In this document: one piece after another, positions 13,775 to 29,518 of the stretch
Layout of the letters: each line of letters begins with the position of its first letter
How positions within the stretch are numbered: the stretch's first letter is position 1
Origin: Paramecium sonneborni
Taxonomy: Eukaryota > Ciliophora > Oligohymenophorea > Peniculida > Parameciidae
Assembly (NCBI GenBank): GCA_905182985.1
Contig: CAJJDN010000171.1
Coordinates: forward strand, 153,321-217,320
Direction of reading: 5' to 3'
DNA: 64,000 bases
Program-made: the position numbers and the translations under genes
Notes under the pieces: model-generated
Databases searched by the model: none
Told to the model about the DNA's origin: nothing
Seen by the model: only the letters and a program-made list of their open reading frames with translations

Positions 13775-14225
13775 TATAACAAGATAAGTGATTATTTTTA
13801 CAACAAAATAAAATATGGATTATTAATTCTATTCAAATTGTCATACTTTTTATTTTCCCAAAATTAATTTAACAAATATTATTAAATATTATAATTATAA
13901 AATATTTAATTTTCATAATCAAATATTTGATTCTTCATAAATCAAGTTAACTATTCTCAAAATATTTGATTTCCTTAACAACATATTTAAACTAAGCTAT
14001 AGAAAATTAGGTATATTTTAACAAAATAATAACTATAATGGAAAAAAAATTTAAAAATAACTACTTTTTTATAAAAAAACATTTTAAAAAGATCTTTACT
14101 CAAGTTTATTGAATTAAAAAAATAAATGTATTCTGCTTACTCTCATATTAATGTTCAAATTATTTTTTAAATATTCCAATATGATCTAAAATACTTATAT
14201 AAATATATATAATTATTATCTAAAA
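13775..14225. other. AT-rich spacer, no gene seen
   Basis: About 450 bp of very AT-rich sequence with frequent TGA in all useful frames on both strands. It probably holds the 5' flank of the RRM gene and the 3' flank of the next gene. No RNA gene or repeat was recognised. Confidence 0.5.
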
Positions 14226-15329
14226 TCATTCTCTACGTAATTATCCTGGGAATTCATACAAGCGATTTTTCAAATTTCTAATACCTAATTTATTTTTTTG
14301 TATGAAACTAATCTGAATTTTATAGTAGCTTGATTCTTATCTATTTAATAAGCTTCTATCGGAATTTGATAAATATATTAACTTGAATAGAATAATTTCA
14401 TTTTAAAACAATTATTTTTTTATAACCATTCTAAGTAGATTTTTTGATTAATAGTTTATGAAAATCTTGCATTTAATATGGATTATGGCTTAATGATAGA
14501 GTTTAGTACTATTATTTTACTAATGAAGCAATTCTAAATGTTGAATTCTTTTATTATAAAAAGTTATTTATTTCCAATTTAGATAAGTATTTATTCTAAA
14601 CTCATTTGATAAATAAAATTTAAAACTAAATTCCTCTTAATATTATACCAATTCATAGTTGTATAGTATCTTCATGTCTCCATGATTTTAACCTATTTCT
14701 TCTTGTCTTATCTTTTTCACAATACTTTATTCATTATCATCATCAATTCTTTCTATTTATATGTATCCTCTAAAATTGTGTTTAACTAAGATTTATATGT
14801 AAAAATATTTTTTCTAATTTTTAAGCTGTTTTTTTTTGCCCATTCTTTCTTATTTCCTTTAAAAAATATCTTCTTATCTTTGTAATAAAATCCTATAGTT
14901 TCTACCGATAAAAATTTTCTTTATCGTTCGCTATTTTTCAAATTACTTATTGATATAATGATTAAGTTATTCATGCTTCTTTTGAAATTTTCAAATCTTC
15001 TCATTTATATTATTTTAAATGATCTTTACTATGATAATAATTTAATGAAATATTTGCAGCCCTAATTAGATTCATTAATGCAATATCTGAAAGAATTTTA
15101 CGAATTAATGAATTACCATCCACTTCCAAAAAGATTAAATTACTAATTCCTGTTAATTTCATTTCATTAAGTGAATCTTGCATACTAGAACAGTCTTTTT
15201 TTGTTTTGGTTCCTCTAATTTAATTAATTCTATTCTTATATAATCAATACGTTCCTTAATTAACAAACTATTCCTTTTAAAACTCATTAATTATCTAATT
15301 AATTGAATTCTTTTTGAACCTTATTCCAT
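14226..15329 (-). CDS. Hypothetical protein, gene structure unresolved
   Basis: Coding-like segments lie on the minus strand in more than one frame: an N-terminal piece MEQGSKRIQLIRQLMSFKRN, a middle piece SVETIGFYYKDKKIFFKG, and a C-terminal piece ending YEFPGQLRRE before TGA 14226-14228. A 35-nt intron can join the first shift, but the others need unusually short introns (about 17 nt) or indels beside homopolymer runs. It could be a real gene with unusual introns, a decaying pseudogene, or two overlapping short genes. No domain recognised. Its putative start lies 127 bp from the stop of the MORN-protein gene. Confidence 0.4.
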
Positions 15330-15455
15330 TTCTCCTTTGAATTATAATGATAGACAGTTGAATGGACTAAGACAAACATGAAAGAGATTCAGATAGTAAT
15401 AAAAAGAGAAAAGTATAAATTAATAAAAGATTGGCAATACTGAAATTAAATTATT

Positions 15456-16021
15456 TCATTATTTTTTTCCTTTGTTCCAGGTACCTTAAGTTTAATTTCC
15501 TTTTCGATCAACCATGATACCATTTCCATGTTGTTTACCTTTTTTCCAAGGTCCAATATATTTATTTCCATTAGGCCAAGTAATTTCTCCTTAACCATCC
15601 TTTTTATCTGCTTTGAAACTGCCTTAAGTATAATTAATATTAAGAACCTATATAAATTCTGCCATCTGGATAAATCATTTCTCCTTATCCATTCATTTCA
15701 CCATCAATCCAATTACCTTTATAAATTTTACCATCTGTCCAATAATATTCACCATATCCATGAAATTTTTCATCTTTAAAATTACCATCATAATATTATC
15801 CATCATTCCATCTAAACAATCCTCTTCCATTTTTATGTCCTTCTATAAATTCACCTTCAAATAATGCTCCATTATCCCATTTAATTGTACCTCTTCCATG
15901 CTAATTAAAATATAATAATAAATACAGGCAAATGATTTTCTATATCACCTACATATACTCCTCCATCTGGATAATCATATGTTTCTTTTACAATTTTATT
16001 AGTTGAACAACAAGAACCCAT
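15456..16021 (-). CDS. MORN-repeat protein with acylated N-terminus
   Basis: Two introns of 25 nt each give 171 aa. The protein is made almost entirely of MORN repeats (YxGxWxxGxxxGxGxxxxxxG), e.g. DGNFKDEKFHGYGEYYWTDG, YKGNWIDGEMNGQGEMIYPD and YIGPWKKGKQHGNGIMVD: about seven copies after residue 20. It starts MGSCCSTN, a textbook N-myristoylation signal followed by cysteines that could be palmitoylated, so membrane anchoring is likely. MORN proteins bind phospholipids and scaffold cortical or ciliary structures; the exact role here is unknown. The stop is TGA 15456-15458. Confidence 0.9.
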
Positions 16022-16070
16022 AAAATGGTATTATTTATATTGAATTATTTTATTAATGATAATAATAAGA

Positions 16071-17434
16071 TCATTCTAAACTATATTCTATAAGTTGATC
16101 TAATTTCAATCTTTATGTATTGAATATTCTTATGTCATCTTAATCTGCTGCTTCCATCAAATATGTTGCCAAATATTTAAGTTCTTAATCATTCTAATCA
16201 TTATGCCATTCTAATATAGGGATACCATTTTCTATTTAAAATCCAAATGAATGAGCCAAATTATCTACTATTACCATATCCTTTAATTATTTATTCCCTA
16301 CTATTCTTAAATCTTTAATAAAAAATCCATTCTTTGTTTCCATACAATTTCCACGAGATAATATTCCTAAAATCCATTATCTTTTAGGATCTAAATAATT
16401 TACTATAGCATTTGCATATGCAGATGAAGATGCTGTAAATACATAGATTGTATATAATTGACTCATTTATTATAAAAACCATGCACAAAATGGTCTAACA
16501 TTAAAATGGATCTAATTTATCAATTTTATTTAATTACTTTAGCTTCCTCACCATAATCTCCAAATGCTGTAACTGTTATTTATGGATTTTCCCTTTAAGA
16601 ACAACTATGAATCAAAGTTTCATCTAAATCTAATAATAATGTTTTTGCCTTAACTATAACACATTCTGGTAATTAAACCATTTTTGACTTGATAAATTTA
16701 TCAGAAGGTCCTTTAAGACATTTCTTTGCATATACTAAACCTCTTTAAGTAAGTTATAAAAATTTATTAAATGAATTCTCACCGATACTCTATCCATATA
16801 TCAAATGTCTAAATGGATGATTCTTCAATTTCCCTTCTTGCTATTGTTTGTTTTTCATCTACTCTACATCTGAATTCACATCCATTCCTTTTTCTTATGT
16901 ATTTGAGTGTCTATTCAAAACTTCATTTATATTATTTACTTCATCTTTGTTTACTTTTAATTCTCTCCTACTTTTGCATATTTTTACTGCATCTATTTTG
17001 CTTATTATTCAATATCATATTAATCTTCATTTTATTATTATACATGTTATTATTGTATTTACTATTATATTGTTGTTGGTTTATCATCATCATCATCATA
17101 ATTTGGATCGTCATTGTCACCTTCAATCTTTTTTGCATTCACAAGATTACGAAATTTTGACACTTTCTAATCTAACATTTTTCATTATTTTTTTACTTGA
17201 TGGTCCTACTTTATTATTTCTAGGCGTCTCTTTATCAGAATCATCAGTTTAATAACCTGTAGCATTTTTACTAAATTAAGACATCTTGCTAGGTGGTTTG
17301 CTCGCTTTTTTTAGTTATTTCTCCTCTTCCTCTTATTTATTACTTTCTTCTTCTGAATAAAACTATTTATCGTTATTCAAATTCTTTAAATGTCCAACTG
17401 AAGAACTCGCCTTAAACTTATATATATTATCCAT
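16071..17434 (-). CDS. FCP1/SCP-like protein phosphatase (NLI interacting factor family)
   Basis: Introns of 25, 20 and 26 nt give a 430-aa protein. The C-terminal ~210 residues form an FCP1-homology (HAD) domain with the catalytic DxDx(T/V) motif in LLLDLDETLIHSC, the motif-II region VYVFTASSSAYANAIVNYLD, and the closing IVDNLAHSFGFQIENGIPI. The domain is the family's usual size. The N-terminal half is acidic, Q-rich and disordered (DDDDDKPTTIQQQ). SCP-type enzymes dephosphorylate Ser/Thr residues, for example in the RNA polymerase II CTD; the substrate here is unknown. It lies 49 bp upstream of the MORN gene on the same strand. Confidence 0.88.
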
Positions 17435-18518
17435 CTTTCAGATTTAAGTAATTATTTTTATAATTTATTTATTATCTTATTTTTATTTACATTTTCACAT
17501 ATCAGTCAACCATTTCTCAACTTTTCCAATCAAAAAATTTTATTTTTACTGATAAAAAAATTATTTATTTATTTTATTCATTATTTCTCTACTCCATATC
17601 TTCTCTCACTTTTCTTCTTTTTATTATTATTTATCCATCAAATTAAAACTTATCACATCAACTCTCATTATTCAAATACCATTATCACAATTTACAAATC
17701 ATTATATTTCTAATTCTATCCATATCTTCTTTTATTTATATATTTATTTATTTATTTACACTCATTAAAAAGAAGATAAAATTATTCTGTTTATTTTAAT
17801 TACATAAGATACATTAATTCTCCTTCCTAAACTAAAAGCAAAAAATTATTCAAACTTAAATTAAGATTAAATCATTTATAAATCTTCTTCTCCATCAAAA
17901 AGTTTTAAAGATATATTATTATAGCATAAGAACCTATTTTTATTATGTAAACATCCAAAATCTTAATTATAAACACCTATAATGTACTTTTTTAATTAAC
18001 AAAATTAATAAATTAAAATAAATTATATTATTTAATTTATCATATTTATTTTTATTAAAAATTGTCTGAATTTATAAATCATTTTATTTCCCATTAACCA
18101 TATATATTTAATTTCTAATTTTGACATTATTTTTTTTATTCCTACCTGCCAACTGTTTTTTATTTTATATTAATAATAAATCTATCTGATATTATATGTT
18201 ATTTTATTATTTTTTAATCAATAATACTATTACTAATTATCCAACAGTTCATTACTAATGTAATTTTTTATGAAAATTTATCATTTCCATAAATTTGATA
18301 ATATTATCTATTTATCTAAAAATAAAATACAGAATGATATATATTTACCAATATTAAAATAATTTTAAAATGGAAAATATTATTTTTTTAGATATAAATA
18401 AATAAAAATATTCTCTAGCATTAATACATTGTTCATATTTATAATTATATCTTAATATTAACATAATTTGATATTTAATAAATTAATTATAATCCTATAT
18501 ATAATAATTAAATTTTAA
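17435..18518. other. Long AT-rich spacer, no supported gene
   Basis: About 1.1 kb, unusually long for this gene-dense window. Both strands are interrupted by TGA every few tens of codons. The sequence contains poly-A/T runs and simple ATTT-type repeats (for example around 17740-17760) but no recognisable gene, tRNA or large repeat. It flanks the start of the phosphatase gene and the stop of the membrane-protein gene. Confidence 0.5.
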
Positions 18519-19523
18519 TCAATTCTTCTCCTTTTTTATTGCTTAGATTTCATTAGTATTAAGATTCTCAAACTAATATTGCAAACTTTAATCAACCTTA
18601 GCACACCAACAACAAATAAGACACTTACATGAAAATCTATAACAGCAACAAGTACATCTTAACAATGCATAAAAAAATAAAATTATAAGAATTGCCGGTC
18701 CAGATATTATACCCATAGCTCCAATACAAAATCCATAACCAAAACAAAGTATTTTCTTAGATTTGGGTGCATCTTCCTTTCCTTTATCATTACAACTATA
18801 ATAAATACAAGACAATAAAAACTCCAAGCCCACTGAACCTTCCAAAATAATAATTCTTAAATCTAATAAACTCTAAAAGGGAATTTCCTTATAATAATAC
18901 ATAATTAAAATTGATCCTCCCAATAATACAATTCCAATAAATTAGCCAATACATAATTAAATACATCCTCCTTTCGAATAAAAATTCTCTGTTTTATCTA
19001 CTTCTTTCATACCAGAAAATGTAACAGTACTTAATTAAAATAATATTTGTATAATATCAAAACCTGTAGATATAACAAGAGCAGCCACAACAAAATCATC
19101 AAACTCTATTTATTTTTTTTTTATATTTTCCCATGTAATGAGTAAGGATTATTTTTAATGGAATATTAATATTGAAATACCATTGACTATTAAGTTCATA
19201 AATCTGTTTGTAATTATTCTATGAAATGTGTACGAATATCCATCATAAACGTATTTTTATTCAACTAAAACCATAAAAGCAACAAAGAAATAATATCCTA
19301 TTATTAACAATACAGTCTCAAGTTTATATAAAAAGTTAACATCTAAAAAGTATACTGTTTAAATCCAAAAAAGAATAACTTTACCCACTTGTCCAGATAC
19401 AAAATCATAATCTAAAAGCTCTTATTGAGTTAGTGAATCCTTTTTCTTTTCATTCTTAAGGCATTCATACATGAATTATATTATCCACCCAAATATATCA
19501 AAGGTCTTAGATGTTATTTTCAT
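18519..19523 (-). CDS. Polytopic membrane protein with Cys-rich tail
   Basis: Intronless, 334 aa, from MKITSKTFDIFGWIIQ to TGA 18519-18521. At least six hydrophobic segments are visible (for example VLLIIGYYFFVAFMVLV, GFCIGAMGIISGPAILIIL). The last TM is followed by a cluster of cysteines, CTCCCYRF ... CKCLICCWC, that could be palmitoylated or bind metal, then a short polar tail. I do not recognise the family. It stands alone between two long AT-rich spacers. Confidence 0.75.
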
Positions 19524-20329
19524 TTTTATTTTTGAATTTTTTGAATTCAATTAATGAACTTTTATTTTTATAATTAAACTCTATCACTCCCTTAAATTAA
19601 TTTGAGATTAATGATTAATATGATGATGAGAATATTTTTAAATAAAATTTAATTTACTTTATTAATAAAAAAAAAATTGAAATTTAAAATAACATTAAGA
19701 TAGATACTTTTAGTTGATAGCTGAAACACATATAATTACTAAATTTAATATTAAAATAAAAATTACATCCTAGGATTAACCAAATAATTAGTAAGTATTA
19801 TTTATAAGTAAGGTGATATAAAATGAATATATTTATAAAATGTTGTTATAATTAAATTCTATTTGATAAAAAAATTGAAAATCTTTTAGCTAATATTGAG
19901 TTAGAAGATTATTTTGATTCTTCTATCTGAAATTAGGTTTATTTTCTTCTTAATTAAAATTAGATAAGTTATTTTTATTATAGTAATAAATTATTAATAT
20001 GAGTCATATGAATAGTCTAAATTAGTAAAAATGTATTAATTAAAGGGAATTTGAAAAATTTAATTACAAATGAATTTTATTTATTTGCAATTCAGTTTGA
20101 TTTAAGAATAAATTTCTATTATATTTTTTATAATTAATTAATTTTGTTTGATCGATTAAAAGAACTCTGGGAATAATTATGTATTATTTAAATTAATGTT
20201 TAAAATTATTATAATCGCACTTAATTAAAAACTTTTAAGATAGAAAATTTTATTAATTAAAAACATTGAAGATATTTTTGAAATATAATTATTAATAAAA
20301 TAGTAAATAAAAAAAAGATAAGACTATAA
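19524..20329. other. AT-rich spacer with one very short ORF
   Basis: About 800 bp with little coding signal. The only candidate is a 35-codon plus-strand ORF at 19823-19930 (MNIFIKCCYNQILFDKK...), which could be a micro-gene or the first exon of something I cannot extend. Otherwise it is homopolymer-rich spacer. Confidence 0.4.
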
Positions 20330-20752
20330 ATGGAACAAATAGATTCAGTCCCAGGCAAATTATTTTTTGCAATCTATATGTTATCAAAAAACCAATAATT
20401 GGGAGTTAAGTAAAAATGGCATTTGAAGGGTAATAAAAATATAATTTAAATTTTAGATCTTGTAATTCAATAAGATTAAAGGATGATTGATATCATAGAA
20501 GAATATCTCGAAAATAAAAATAGCAAATAGTTATTTGGATAGCTATTACAAATATGTAATGAAGAATCATTTATATCTGATGATTGTGTTTCTCAAACAA
20601 GCAATTATAAGTATCATCGTCCTTAAATGATTGTCTTACCTAATAAGAAATTTGAATTGAATTTTAGGAAGTTTAGTCAAGGGTAAAAAGTGATCTCAGA
20701 AAAGTCATTAATTTATAATAAATCAAGACATTAGAATACACATGAGAGTTGA
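20330..20752 (+). CDS. Small hypothetical protein
   Basis: ATG at 20330 opens a frame to TGA 20750-20752. Removing a 27-nt GT...AG segment (a multiple of three without a stop, so splicing is not forced by the frame) gives 131 aa: MEQIDSVPGKLFFAIYML..., with a helical middle (DIIEEYLENKNSKQLFGQLL) and a basic C-terminus. No domain recognised. It converges with the gene on the opposite strand, whose stop is 41 bp away. Confidence 0.5.
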
Positions 20753-20793
20753 AAATAATATTTAAATTGTATCATTTTTTCTATTTTCTGATA

Positions 20794-22576
20794 TCATTCA
20801 GCACAATTCCTTAAGTTGAGAGGAGGAATACTTAATTAATCTCCATTAGCTGATTAAGCTCTATGGTGCAAAGAAGTTTATTTAAATGATTGAAATTCAC
20901 TTGATAATTTATGAGTATATAATTTATATTAAGTTGTTCCATTTAAATTTTATGCTTAATCTAATTTACGTATTTAAAGTATCGAATTATTTAAAGGACT
21001 TATTCCACTGCTATTATTATATTTATACATATCTTAATAACTTGAATCTTCTAATATTATTGATTAATTAAAAGTTCTTTCTTTTTTTAATTAATCAATC
21101 AAATTCTTTGAAGTAAATGTATTTTAATTTTATTAAATATGTGTTGATTTTTTAATACTTTACACAGATTTTCTTATCACAATTTTATTTTTGATAGGAT
21201 TTTAATTTAATTCATACTTACTATTATTAATATTTTAACATGCACAAATTGGATTATTAATTGGTTTTAGATAAATTCTACAAAAATGATAATGACACAT
21301 ATTTTATTAAAATTCTGCATTTAAACTTGTTAATTCTTCATATTTATCTTTAATAACATTAAAAAATTCATTTTCTAAATTATTATTACATTGACTACTC
21401 AACATCATGGATGAATTAATACATCTTTAAATATTATAAATAAATGATACTTTTTAGAAATATATTAATTGTAATCCATTACTGATTATTATATGTATGA
21501 ATTTCTCATTTTAATCTTATCATAAAGACTATCAAAATTAAGTTTGAATTCGTCAAAATTTTATTATTATCTTTTAATAGTTTAATAATCTAAAACACAA
21601 ATATTTTATTCATCTAAATCATCAAGATTAATATTATTAAATAAAGAAGCAAATTAGTTTTTTTCAATGATACCATTATTATATTATTAATATTTCAATT
21701 TTAATTAATAGACTGGTGATTCTAATAAAATAATCTCCTAATTTGGAATTTTTGGTTATAAAACAAATCTTCTTTATTGTTATTTTAATTTTTCTTTAAT
21801 TTATTGATATTCCTTCTTATCATTATACCTAATTGGTTCTTCATTTTAAATTACACTACTTGTCATACTAATAACTGTTCCATCTTTTTTTCCATTTTAT
21901 GTTGATGATCTTGTTCTTAGATGTTCAACCAATGGATCTGGTACTAATTTCTTCATAATCTTTTATTTATCAGGTGATAAATCCTTATTTAATTAATATG
22001 CTAAATCATCTATATTATCTTTTAATATCTTTCTTGAAGATGCTAACAATGCTTTAATTAAGTCAGTTATCAAATTGATCTATTTTTAGATATTAATGTT
22101 CATTTACATTTCCTTATTTAATAGCTTGTTTGTATTAAATTTTTAATTGATATTCTTAATTCATTTATTGAAAGAATCCTTAGTGTAAATTGTAGTATTA
22201 TTCTAAAAATTGAATCAGACTAACAGGTGGTTGATATGTTAATTCAATAAAAGATTCATTTATTGATTTCATGATATCAATTGTTTTAACAAATATATGA
22301 CTATCTTTAGATATATATTAATACTTCATTTGATCTTCATTGTATTATTTAGTATTTCTCATTATACTAACTATCCAATTCTCTTTTTCTGTTCTATTTT
22401 TCTCCTCTTCTTTAAGCTTTCGGATAATTGCATAAATTGTTGATCTTTCAGCTTGACTAATCGCATCTATTAAATTTATATCAAATACATACTTTTAAGT
22501 TTAAGTTTTATAATTGTTTCTAAAACTTCGCTTATTTTTTATTTTCTCTACAATACTGCACTTAATAATTCATCCA
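20794..22576 (-). CDS. Hypothetical protein with a Cys/His cluster
   Basis: Starts MDELLSAVLQRKQKISEVLE at 22576; introns of 26 and 28 nt are clear and a third lies near 21460. The frame stays coding-like to TGA 20794-20796. The first ~150 residues are helical with conserved-looking segments (KTIDIMKSINESFIELTY). A central part is KLVPDPLVEHLRTRSST, and near residue 400 comes a CHYHFCRIYLKPINNPICAC cluster that may bind zinc but does not match RING or U-box spacing. Low-complexity C-terminus. I do not recognise the family. Confidence 0.6.
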
Positions 22577-22599
22577 TATTGGTTTTATAATTCTAAATA

Positions 22600-23035
22600 C
22601 AATTATATAAAATTTATTAATAATAATTTTCATAATAATTATTATCATATCATCAACTTTTATTGATAGATCATAATAATAATACTAATAATCATACTTA
22701 ATATCAATATATTATGGATAATTATAACATAGACCTATTTCAATCAATCTACTCTTCAATAATCCAATTCTTAAATAATATCTTGCTCAGAACTCAAATT
22801 ATGACAAATCTTCATTCTTAAACTACGACTAATCCTTTTTCAAATGGTATTTAACATTCTTAAATTCATTTATTTAACTTTAACATTTCTTAGATTCCTT
22901 TCTTTTTTTTTTTAATTTCTTAGATTACTTATATAATGGAACTTGATTTTATTAAAATATATCCTAATAAACATTTTTTCTTAAAGATAAGATCATCTTT
23001 TTTCGATTCCATAAAATTATTTCATATCTTCTCAT
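22600..23035 (-). CDS. Possible small gene, low support
   Basis: A minus-strand frame from ATG 23035 (MRRYEIILWNRKKM...) stays open, with one 24-nt intron, through a basic segment and a Tyr-rich end (LCYNYPQYIDIKYDYQYYYYD). I could not find its stop before the start of the next minus-strand gene at 22576, so the 3' end is unresolved. A plus-strand hydrophobic frame at 23080-23370 lies just outside it and is equally uncertain. Confidence 0.25.
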
Positions 23036-23696
23036 CAGAGTCTTTAATTAATTTAAAGATCTATTCTAAATGATTATTCATGCTAGAACTTTTTAATAGT
23101 AGAAACTCAAAACATAATAAAGCATTTTTAATCATCTTGTGCTGTATAAAGAAAACTATGAATATATCAAATATAATAATTTTCTTTTCTCTTTCTATAA
23201 TTTTCTGTATTATTATTATATCTAATACAAACTTTAACTCTTTAATCTTCTTTCTGATTCTCTTAAACATTGCAGCATCTTCATTTCTGACCATATATAT
23301 TTAAAGATCTTTATCTTGTTTAGCATTAATATTATTATTCAAAACTCATATATAATTATTCACAGTGTGAATTATATTATTATGGACAATTTTTAATAAA
23401 GAGAAACATTTGGTCTATTCTTGAGATTTACCAGTATCTGCTAAGTTAGATGTGGAATATTGTCTGGCAAGGATGATGTTATGACAAAAGAAAATCATTA
23501 ATGTCTTGGTATGAAATGAATTGTGATGTTAGAAAAATGTATAAATCATTAAGTGGATTCTTTCAGGAAAGTCCAAGAGGCTTACAAATGATTGCATCAA
23601 TATATACATATATTCATACATTCATATAAAATTCATAACTATAATAAAATGGATCTAGAAAAGTGATAGTGTCTAAGATAAATATCAATTATTACA

Positions 23697-23738
23697 CTAT
23701 ATATATATTATATATATATATATTATATCAATATTATA
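23697..23738. repeat. AT dinucleotide-type microsatellite
   Basis: Alternating TA runs (tatatatatta-type) lie directly against the BEACH-WD stop codon. Low complexity makes this a likely slippage and assembly-error site. Confidence 0.7.
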
Positions 23739-26582
<2,844 letters not shown>

Positions 26583-26594
26583 TAATTATTAATA

Positions 26595-29518
26595 TCATTC
26601 AGAATTAGCAATTTCTTCCCACTTCTAGATTGTTTCATCAAGATAATCCACTTATTCTTATAACCTGTTATCTAAATATTTAGACATCGATTGCCATAAT
26701 GGACGTACAATAAATTTAAAAAATCCTGCCTCTTATTTTGCCATCACAGGTAACTATCGAATCATATATAAAATCATTTACCTTCTATAAATCTTTCATA
26801 TATGGTAATTATGGATAACCTAATTTACCTTCCAATTCATATTGTTATTCAAATTCCTTATTTACTTTAAATGACCATTATTTTGATAAGTCAAATTATT
26901 TAGCTCCTCCTGTAAAATCAGATGTATGAATAATCATGCCACTTAATAACTTTATATCTTCATCTTAAGTTCCAAAATTTGATTCTAATTATTTTGATTC
27001 AAAATTCTTTATCAGATTAAAATGTTCTGTTATATCTGTATACAATATATTCGAAATAAACATTCTTCTAAATTTACGAAATTCCTCTCCTTTTAAACTT
27101 TACAATATATTTGTTGCTGGCACACAAAGTAATTTCAATGATTTAGCTGCATGATGTTATTCTAATACACTTCTATCATGATATCTTATAGCCAAATTCG
27201 ATAAACTGTTGATTTCAAATGTATTAGTTCTACCGGTATGTGAAACATCATGACATAATGCTGATAATAATAAAGCAAATTAATTAAATGTAGATAGAAT
27301 ATTTGCATTATTGGTTTTATGCAATTATATTAAAATAGCATGAACATTCTACATCACAGATATTCCATGATCATAATTATGAAATACATTTTTTTTCTTA
27401 TTATACTTATGCTCTATCTCACTCAAAAATTAACAAAGAATATTTAATGGAATATCATACTCTTTTATTAAATTATGATATCTTAATATTTCAATCACTA
27501 CTAATTATTTTTATACCATTTCCTCAACACTTAATATGTTGAAATTAAAATTATCTATATTTGGTACTTAACACAATGTTTCTAAATCTTCTAATTGTAA
27601 AGATGATTTATGTTAACCTCCAAGTTTCACAGGTTCAAATTATAAAATAGAATTACGATAATGAACTGTCTGTCTTTGTGTTGATCTTGGCTTAAACATT
27701 TATACAACTGAGTTCAATATTTAAGGATTATTTTATTCTAATTTATCAATAAATCTTATAGTCTCTTGTTGAATTATCTATTTTTATATTTCCTTTTTTA
27801 AAGATGGATCATTCAAATCAAATTTCTTTTAATCATATTTAAACCATCCTTGCTGAAAAATTATAAAAAATCCCTTGAAATTACGTTCTTCCATTTTCAT
27901 AAACACTTAATATTATTGATCACTATCCCTCAGAATATTCTATTCTTAAAGGAAATTTTCTATATATTTCAGCAAATCCTCATTTTAAAATAATTAAGAA
28001 TATGTCATCTTTGTTTTCTTTGGATCAAAATCTATATTAAACTCTTTTTTAATATCTTAAGGAATTGGACGAGATAAAAAGATCAATCTACCTATCTTAT
28101 CAAATTCAAATATCAGTGTATCCTATGATTTAACAAAGAATTTATAGAAAGTTGTGCGATCATAACATTATCTAATAAATTTCAAATACTTATTAAAACT
28201 CTGAGTCAATTATTTGTAAATCATAAGATCAGACTTTTTATTTAGATCCATGCCATTTATTGTTATGGATACATTAAGTTCATCTTTAAAATCAAAATCT
28301 ACTTATTTTTAAGTTCCATAAAAAAAACTAGGACTACTAATTACAGACATTCCATCTCCAGAATTGATATGACTAAAAATGATATTTAGTTAATTACATT
28401 TCAACTTAATATTTAGATTGTAAAATGTGAATGCATTTTTTAATGAATAAATACTTGGAACTTCGAATGAATGCAATTCCTATTCCCTAAATCATATGTG
28501 ATATTTAAAGAGGTGTGAATATTTAAATTTTAGCTTGTTTGATTGTTTCAATTAAGAAAGTGGATAATTAATTTAAATCATCAAATATATCAAATTCATC
28601 CGCCAAAGCTAGGAATTCACTAATAATAGATGTTTGATCAGATAAATGAAAACAAACAAATACATCTTGATTATTTAATTTGATGATGTAGTTCTTTTTG
28701 TATAGTTTAATTTTGAATAACTCACTTAAAGCAGGATAGAAATTGCATTCATCTAAAAGTAAGACTTTATTTGGTTGAATAAGTTGTGTTTCATTGTAGA
28801 TTTACTTATCATTAGTAATGATGTATTTATCTTCAGCAGAATAGTATGTCTATTAGGATTCATCATCTTTGAGTAGCAAATAAGTTATTTAATCAGCATC
28901 GATTAATTTTTTAACGAAATTTTTGACACTTTATACTAATGTCTCATATGATAGATTATTATCCATTAATAAGAGATGACAGTTAAGATAATCTGTATAG
29001 TGTTTCTATATAAATGATAATGATGAATACTTTCATATCAGAATAGAGTTATGTAAATTTATCCACAATTTTACAATTCTCTGATTCTTCTGTTTACAGT
29101 ATTTTAGTGGTTGTTGTTGATGGTGAAGAGATAGTTGTTTTTTGTATCACTTCCAAAATACTCCTCAATTTCTCAGTTACCGTAGGTGTAAGTATCTAAA
29201 TAAAACTATTAAAAAGACTAAAATACGCATTTGTTTTCACTCTAGAGAATCATTACTAGAGAATCATTTAAATCATCAATTTATTAAAGCAATTATTCCT
29301 CAGTCACTTTTGAGTCTTTGCTAACTGAATTTCGTCGAATCAAACGTATAGGACTCATTTCTATTCCAGTTGATTTGCATCTGATTTTCTGTCCCTACTT
29401 TTAACGAGGAGATTAGGTTTGCTTTCTCAAATAGTTTATTATGCTGTATTTGAACTCTTCATCATCGGCATCTTATGAATAATTGTAATCCTTCACTACC
29501 TGAATTTAGTGCAATCAT
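26595..29518 (-). CDS. GAF-containing 3',5'-cyclic nucleotide phosphodiesterase
   Basis: The catalytic domain is clear: FHNYDHGISVMQNVHA (metal-binding HNxxH form), SALCHDVSHTGRTNTF (HDxxHxGxxN), then YHDRSVLEQHHAAKSL and the C-terminal KWEEIANSE. These are the class I PDE metal and substrate residues. Upstream, about residues 130-330 look like a GAF domain (YETLVQSVKNFVKKLIDADQ ... YYSAEDKYIITND), the layout of mammalian PDE5/6/10/11. The N-terminus is basic, containing RLIRRNSVS, a possible PKA/PKG site. The ATG at 29518 is supported by a 28-nt intron joining MIALNS to DADDEEFKYS; further introns of 31 and 25 nt fit. It should hydrolyse cAMP and/or cGMP, which control swimming in ciliates. 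Nucleotide preference cannot be read from sequence alone. Confidence 0.9.

Noticed and set aside
16813..17252. Two overlapping plus-strand ORFs rich in Leu, Ile and Tyr
   Set aside because: Antisense of the acidic, Q/D-rich N-terminal half of the FCP1-type phosphatase, which has clean introns and a conserved domain.
20886..21071. Plus-strand ORF rich in Ile, Leu and Tyr
   Set aside because: Antisense of the low-complexity C-terminus of the minus-strand gene 20794-22576.
21240..21330. Possible RING or U-box in CHYHFCRIYLKPINNPICAC
   Set aside because: Cys/His spacing does not fit either domain; recorded only as a Cys/His cluster.
29142..29324. Plus-strand standard-code ORF of 60 codons
   Set aside because: Lies opposite the N-terminal exons of the phosphodiesterase; no independent support.
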